From: Chloroflexi bacterium 13_1_40CM_68_21
GTDB lineage: Bacteria; Chloroflexota; Limnocylindria; P2-11E
Reading direction: 5' to 3'
Assembly (NCBI GenBank): GCA_001917735.1
Contig: MNEO01000086.1
Location: 14,077 to 22,344 of the forward strand
Length of the DNA stretch: 8,268 nt
Positions within the stretch are counted from its first letter, which is position 1; each line of letters begins with the position of its first letter. The notes beneath the pieces are model-generated. The model saw only the letters and a list, made by a program, of their open reading frames with translations, searched no databases and was not told the DNA's origin. Positions 6,528 through 8,268 of the stretch are shown piece after piece. Made by a program: the position numbers and the translations under genes.

Positions 6528-7462
6528 CGGAACGCGAGATCGCGAAGCGTGCGCTCGCCGTCGAGGTCCTGGTAGATCGCGAGCGCCTCGCGCGTCAATC
6601 TCAGATAGGCCCCCGTGACGCTATCGCCGAGGATCGTCGCGGTCGGGTCGTCCGGTGCCGGCGCGATGGTCGGTGTGCCGGCCCGCCGCGGGGCGTGCCG
6701 GGCCTGCATCGCAGCTTCGAGGCGGTCGACCACGTGGCGGTGCCTAGCCAAGATCGGGCGCACGTCGGAACCCAACAGACGGAAGGCCTCCACCGGCGTC
6801 TTCGCCCGGACTGTTGCGGTCCTGATCGCACCGGTAAGTGCGCCGACGTCGCCCACGAACCCGCCGCTGCTAAGCGCATTCAACACACGCCCGCTGGATC
6901 CGCCGCGCACGATCTCGACTTCGCCAGTGCGGATCAGGTAGGTCTCGTCGCCCTCCTCGCCCTCCCGCAAGAGCTCGTCGCCTGCGGCGAACCGGACCGG
7001 CTGTAGCCTGGCCGCGAGCTCGTCGATCGCGCCCGACGGCAGGTCGGCAAAGGGGCTCGAGCGTCCGAGAAAGTGCGTGCCCTCCCGCACGAGGGCGAAG
7101 GCAGCCAGCGTCGACGCGAAGGCGGGCGAAGCGCCGATCGCCCCGCGAAGCGCGACAGCGGGAATCCGCAGGCCGCGGCACGAGATGATCGCGGTGACGG
7201 AGGCGTTCCGCGGCTGTCCCGAAAGGATCGCCATTTCTCCGACGAGCATGGGCGCAGCAAGCGTTCGCAGCGTGCGCCCGTTCGGGCCAGCGGCGACGCG
7301 CACGCGACCACTGGTGAACGCAAAGGCCGCGTCGGCGCTCTGCCCCTCCGAGACGATCGTCGCGCCGGCGGAGAACCGCACGGTCGTGCTCGCGGCCGCG
7401 AGGCGCGCCCGCTCCTCCGCTTCGAGGACAAGCAACGGGCCGAAGTCGAGCGGACCGGGCAT
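6407..7462 (-). pseudogene. Truncated duplicate of the M50 gene: two cyclic-nucleotide domains plus PqqD-like domain
   Basis: From ATG 7462 (or GTG 7513) this frame repeats the N-terminal ~337 residues of the neighbouring M50 protein, then leaves the duplicated unit at 6455 and ends after 15 new residues (beginning ASSAPKSG) at the TAG at 6407-6409. The result is about 351 residues holding both cyclic-nucleotide domains and the PqqD-like domain, without the membrane and protease half. The frame is intact, so it could make a soluble fragment able to bind ligand or leader. More simply it is debris of the duplication. It has its own copy of the upstream region but no evident terminator. Confidence 0.75.
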
Positions 7463-7513
7463 CGACCCGCAGGTTAGCGAGGGCGCTATGCACACATCCC
7501 TCGGGAATCGCAC

Positions 7514-7569
7514 GCCAAACGCTGTCGTTCCAGATTTCCGAGCGGTAAACTCGGAAATCGGAGGGCGGC
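7514..7569. promoter_or_regulatory. Divergent intergenic region, copy 2, upstream of the intact ATP-grasp gene
   Basis: This is the same sequence as 6331-6386, here lying between the truncated M50 duplicate and the intact ATP-grasp gene. It therefore carries the working promoter and the GGAGGG ribosome site (7560-7565) of that gene. Confidence 0.5.
7533..7559. promoter_or_regulatory. Perfect 10-bp inverted repeat, operator or hairpin (copy 2)
   Basis: This is the second copy of GATTTCCGAG-CGGTAAA-CTCGGAAATC, directly before the ribosome site of the intact ATP-grasp gene. The dyad centre is about 24 bases from its ATG. Confidence 0.6.
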
Positions 7570-8268
7570 ATGAGACCGATCGGCGTGATCTACGAGAACG
7601 AGGCCTGGCTGGAGCCGCTCTTCGGCGCGCTCGAGGCGGTCGAGGCGCCCTACGAGCGGCTGTACGCCGTCGACGCCACGTTCGACCCGGCCGGACCCGG
7701 GCCGCGTTGGTCGCTGGCCGTGAACAAGGTCTCGCCGTCGAGCTACCTGCGCGACCACGCGGCGGCCATCCCGTTCGCGCGGTCGTTCTTGCCGTTCCTG
7801 GAGGACCGCGGCGTGCCCGTCGTGAACGGCAGCCCCGCATTCCGACTCGAGACCTCGAAGGCGCAGCAGCTGCTTCTTCTTCACTCGCTCGGGATACGCG
7901 GGCCTCGAGCGCGAGTCGTGACGGACCGGACGCGGGTCAGCGAGGCGGCGACAGGGCTCCGCTTCCCGGTGATCGTGAAGCCGAACATCGGGGGGTCCGG
8001 CGCCCTCATGCGCCGGTTCGACGAGCCGGCGGAGCTTGCCGCGGCGGGTTCCGTCGACCTCGGGCCCGATGGCAGCGGGATCGTCCAGGAATATCTCGAG
8101 CCCGAGGACGGTGCGATCGTGCGCATCGAGTTCCTTGACGGCGAGCTCCTCTACGCGATCAAGATCACGAGCGACCGCGCGCACCGAGAGGATTTCAACC
8201 TGTGCCCGGCGGATATCTGCCAGGTACCCGACCCGCTGGCGGAATTCGACAACAATCCGCTGGACGCG
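7570..8268 (+). CDS. ATP-grasp ligase (RimK-like), 3' end missing
   Basis: The frame is open from ATG 7570 to the window edge (233 codons), preceded by GGAGGG. ATP-grasp enzymes form amide or ester bonds by activating a carboxylate as an acyl phosphate. The N-terminal pre-ATP-grasp part (about 1-90) begins MRPIGVIYENEAWLEPLF. SKAQQLLLLHSLGIRGPRARVV (96-117) is the classic RimK/GshB-like segment. FPVIVKPNIGGSG (132-144) holds the ATP-binding Lys137 and the glycine loop, IVQEYLE (171-177) is the hinge strand, and RIEFLDGELLYAIKI (185-199) follows. The C-terminal metal-binding residues lie beyond the window. Substrate is unknown. Divergence from the PqqD-M50 gene and nearness to a leader-type peptide make peptide tailoring attractive, but small-molecule or protein-tail ligation by related RimK-type enzymes is equally possible. 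Confidence 0.85.
   Translation, partial: MRPIGVIYENEAWLEPLFGALEAVEAPYERLYAVDATFDPAGPGPRWSLAVNKVSPSSYLRDHAAAIPFARSFLPFLEDRGVPVVNGSPAFRLETSKAQQLLLLHSLGIRGPRARVVTDRTRVSEAATGLRFPVIVKPNIGGSGALMRRFDEPAELAAAGSVDLGPDGSGIVQEYLEPEDGAIVRIEFLDGELLYAIKITSDRAHREDFNLCPADICQVPDPLAEFDNNPLDA

Larger units (their letters stand above)
6456..7638. repeat. Tandem duplication, copy 2 (1183 bp)
   Basis: This copy directly abuts copy 1 in the same orientation with a constant offset of 1183 bases. It ends where the intact ATP-grasp gene continues (base 7639 is G where copy 1 is followed by C). It supplies the upstream region and first 23 codons of the intact ATP-grasp gene. Because each gene remains complete at one outer edge, the duplication destroys neither. 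Confidence 0.97.

Noticed and set aside
5273..7638. Insertion sequence or integrated element as the cause of the repeat
   Set aside because: The unit carries no transposase or integrase, no terminal inverted repeats and no target duplication. It consists only of parts of the two flanking genes.
7077..8138. A 353-codon + strand frame across the copy 2 region and ATP-grasp gene
   Set aside because: It is antisense to the cyclic-nucleotide domains and then out of frame with the ATP-grasp gene. Its product is Arg/Ala/Pro-rich without any motif, a GC-rich shadow frame.
7486..8184. A 232-codon minus-strand frame opposite the ATP-grasp gene
   Set aside because: The + strand frame has clear RimK-like motifs. 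The antisense frame is low-complexity and charged without recognisable motifs.

Overview
The window is about 8.3 kb of GC-rich bacterial chromosome. The gene content (TilS next to FtsH, a ThpR-type 2H phosphoesterase, an NHLP-type leader peptide and a large cyclic-nucleotide/PqqD/M50 protein) suggests an uncultured high-GC bacterium. Chloroflexota or a neighbouring phylum is my best guess and Actinobacteria is possible. This is an inference from gene families and composition, as there is no rRNA here.

Left half, + strand: the 3' part of tilS (its 5' end lies before the window) runs into ftsH. FtsH most plausibly starts at a CTG codon that overlaps the tilS stop. A 48-residue single-pass membrane ORF follows, then thpR. 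An 85-residue peptide overlaps the end of thpR as ATGA. This peptide has a compact acidic leader resembling the nitrile-hydratase-like/NHLP RiPP leader clan (including LAGYDLTDDER) and a Ser/Thr/Lys-rich, cysteine-free tail, so it is a candidate RiPP precursor.

Right half: convergent with the peptide gene and sharing its stop-codon bases (CTAG) is a minus-strand gene for a membrane protein. It has two cyclic-nucleotide-binding domains, a PqqD-like domain (the fold used as a RiPP recognition element) and an M50 site-2-type metalloprotease domain (HEAAH ... D-G). Divergent from it is an ATP-grasp ligase that runs off the right edge. Together the three parts (leader-bearing peptide, leader-binding domain fused to an intramembrane protease, ATP-grasp ligase) suggest a small peptide-modification and maturation locus, possibly gated by a cyclic nucleotide. 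This is inference.

The most striking structural feature is a head-to-tail tandem duplication of exactly 1183 bp (5273-6455 and 6456-7638), with no differences in the stretches I compared. The unit contains the 5' part of the protease gene, the divergent intergenic region with its 10-bp inverted repeat, and the first 23 codons of the ATP-grasp gene. One intact copy of each gene survives at the outer edges. Between them lie a truncated protease gene (both cyclic-nucleotide domains and the PqqD-like domain, no protease) and a 46-codon remnant of the ATP-grasp gene. It is either a very recent duplication or an assembly error. No RNA genes, CRISPR arrays, transposases or origins were seen. No stretch over 300 bases lacks a gene or gene remnant.
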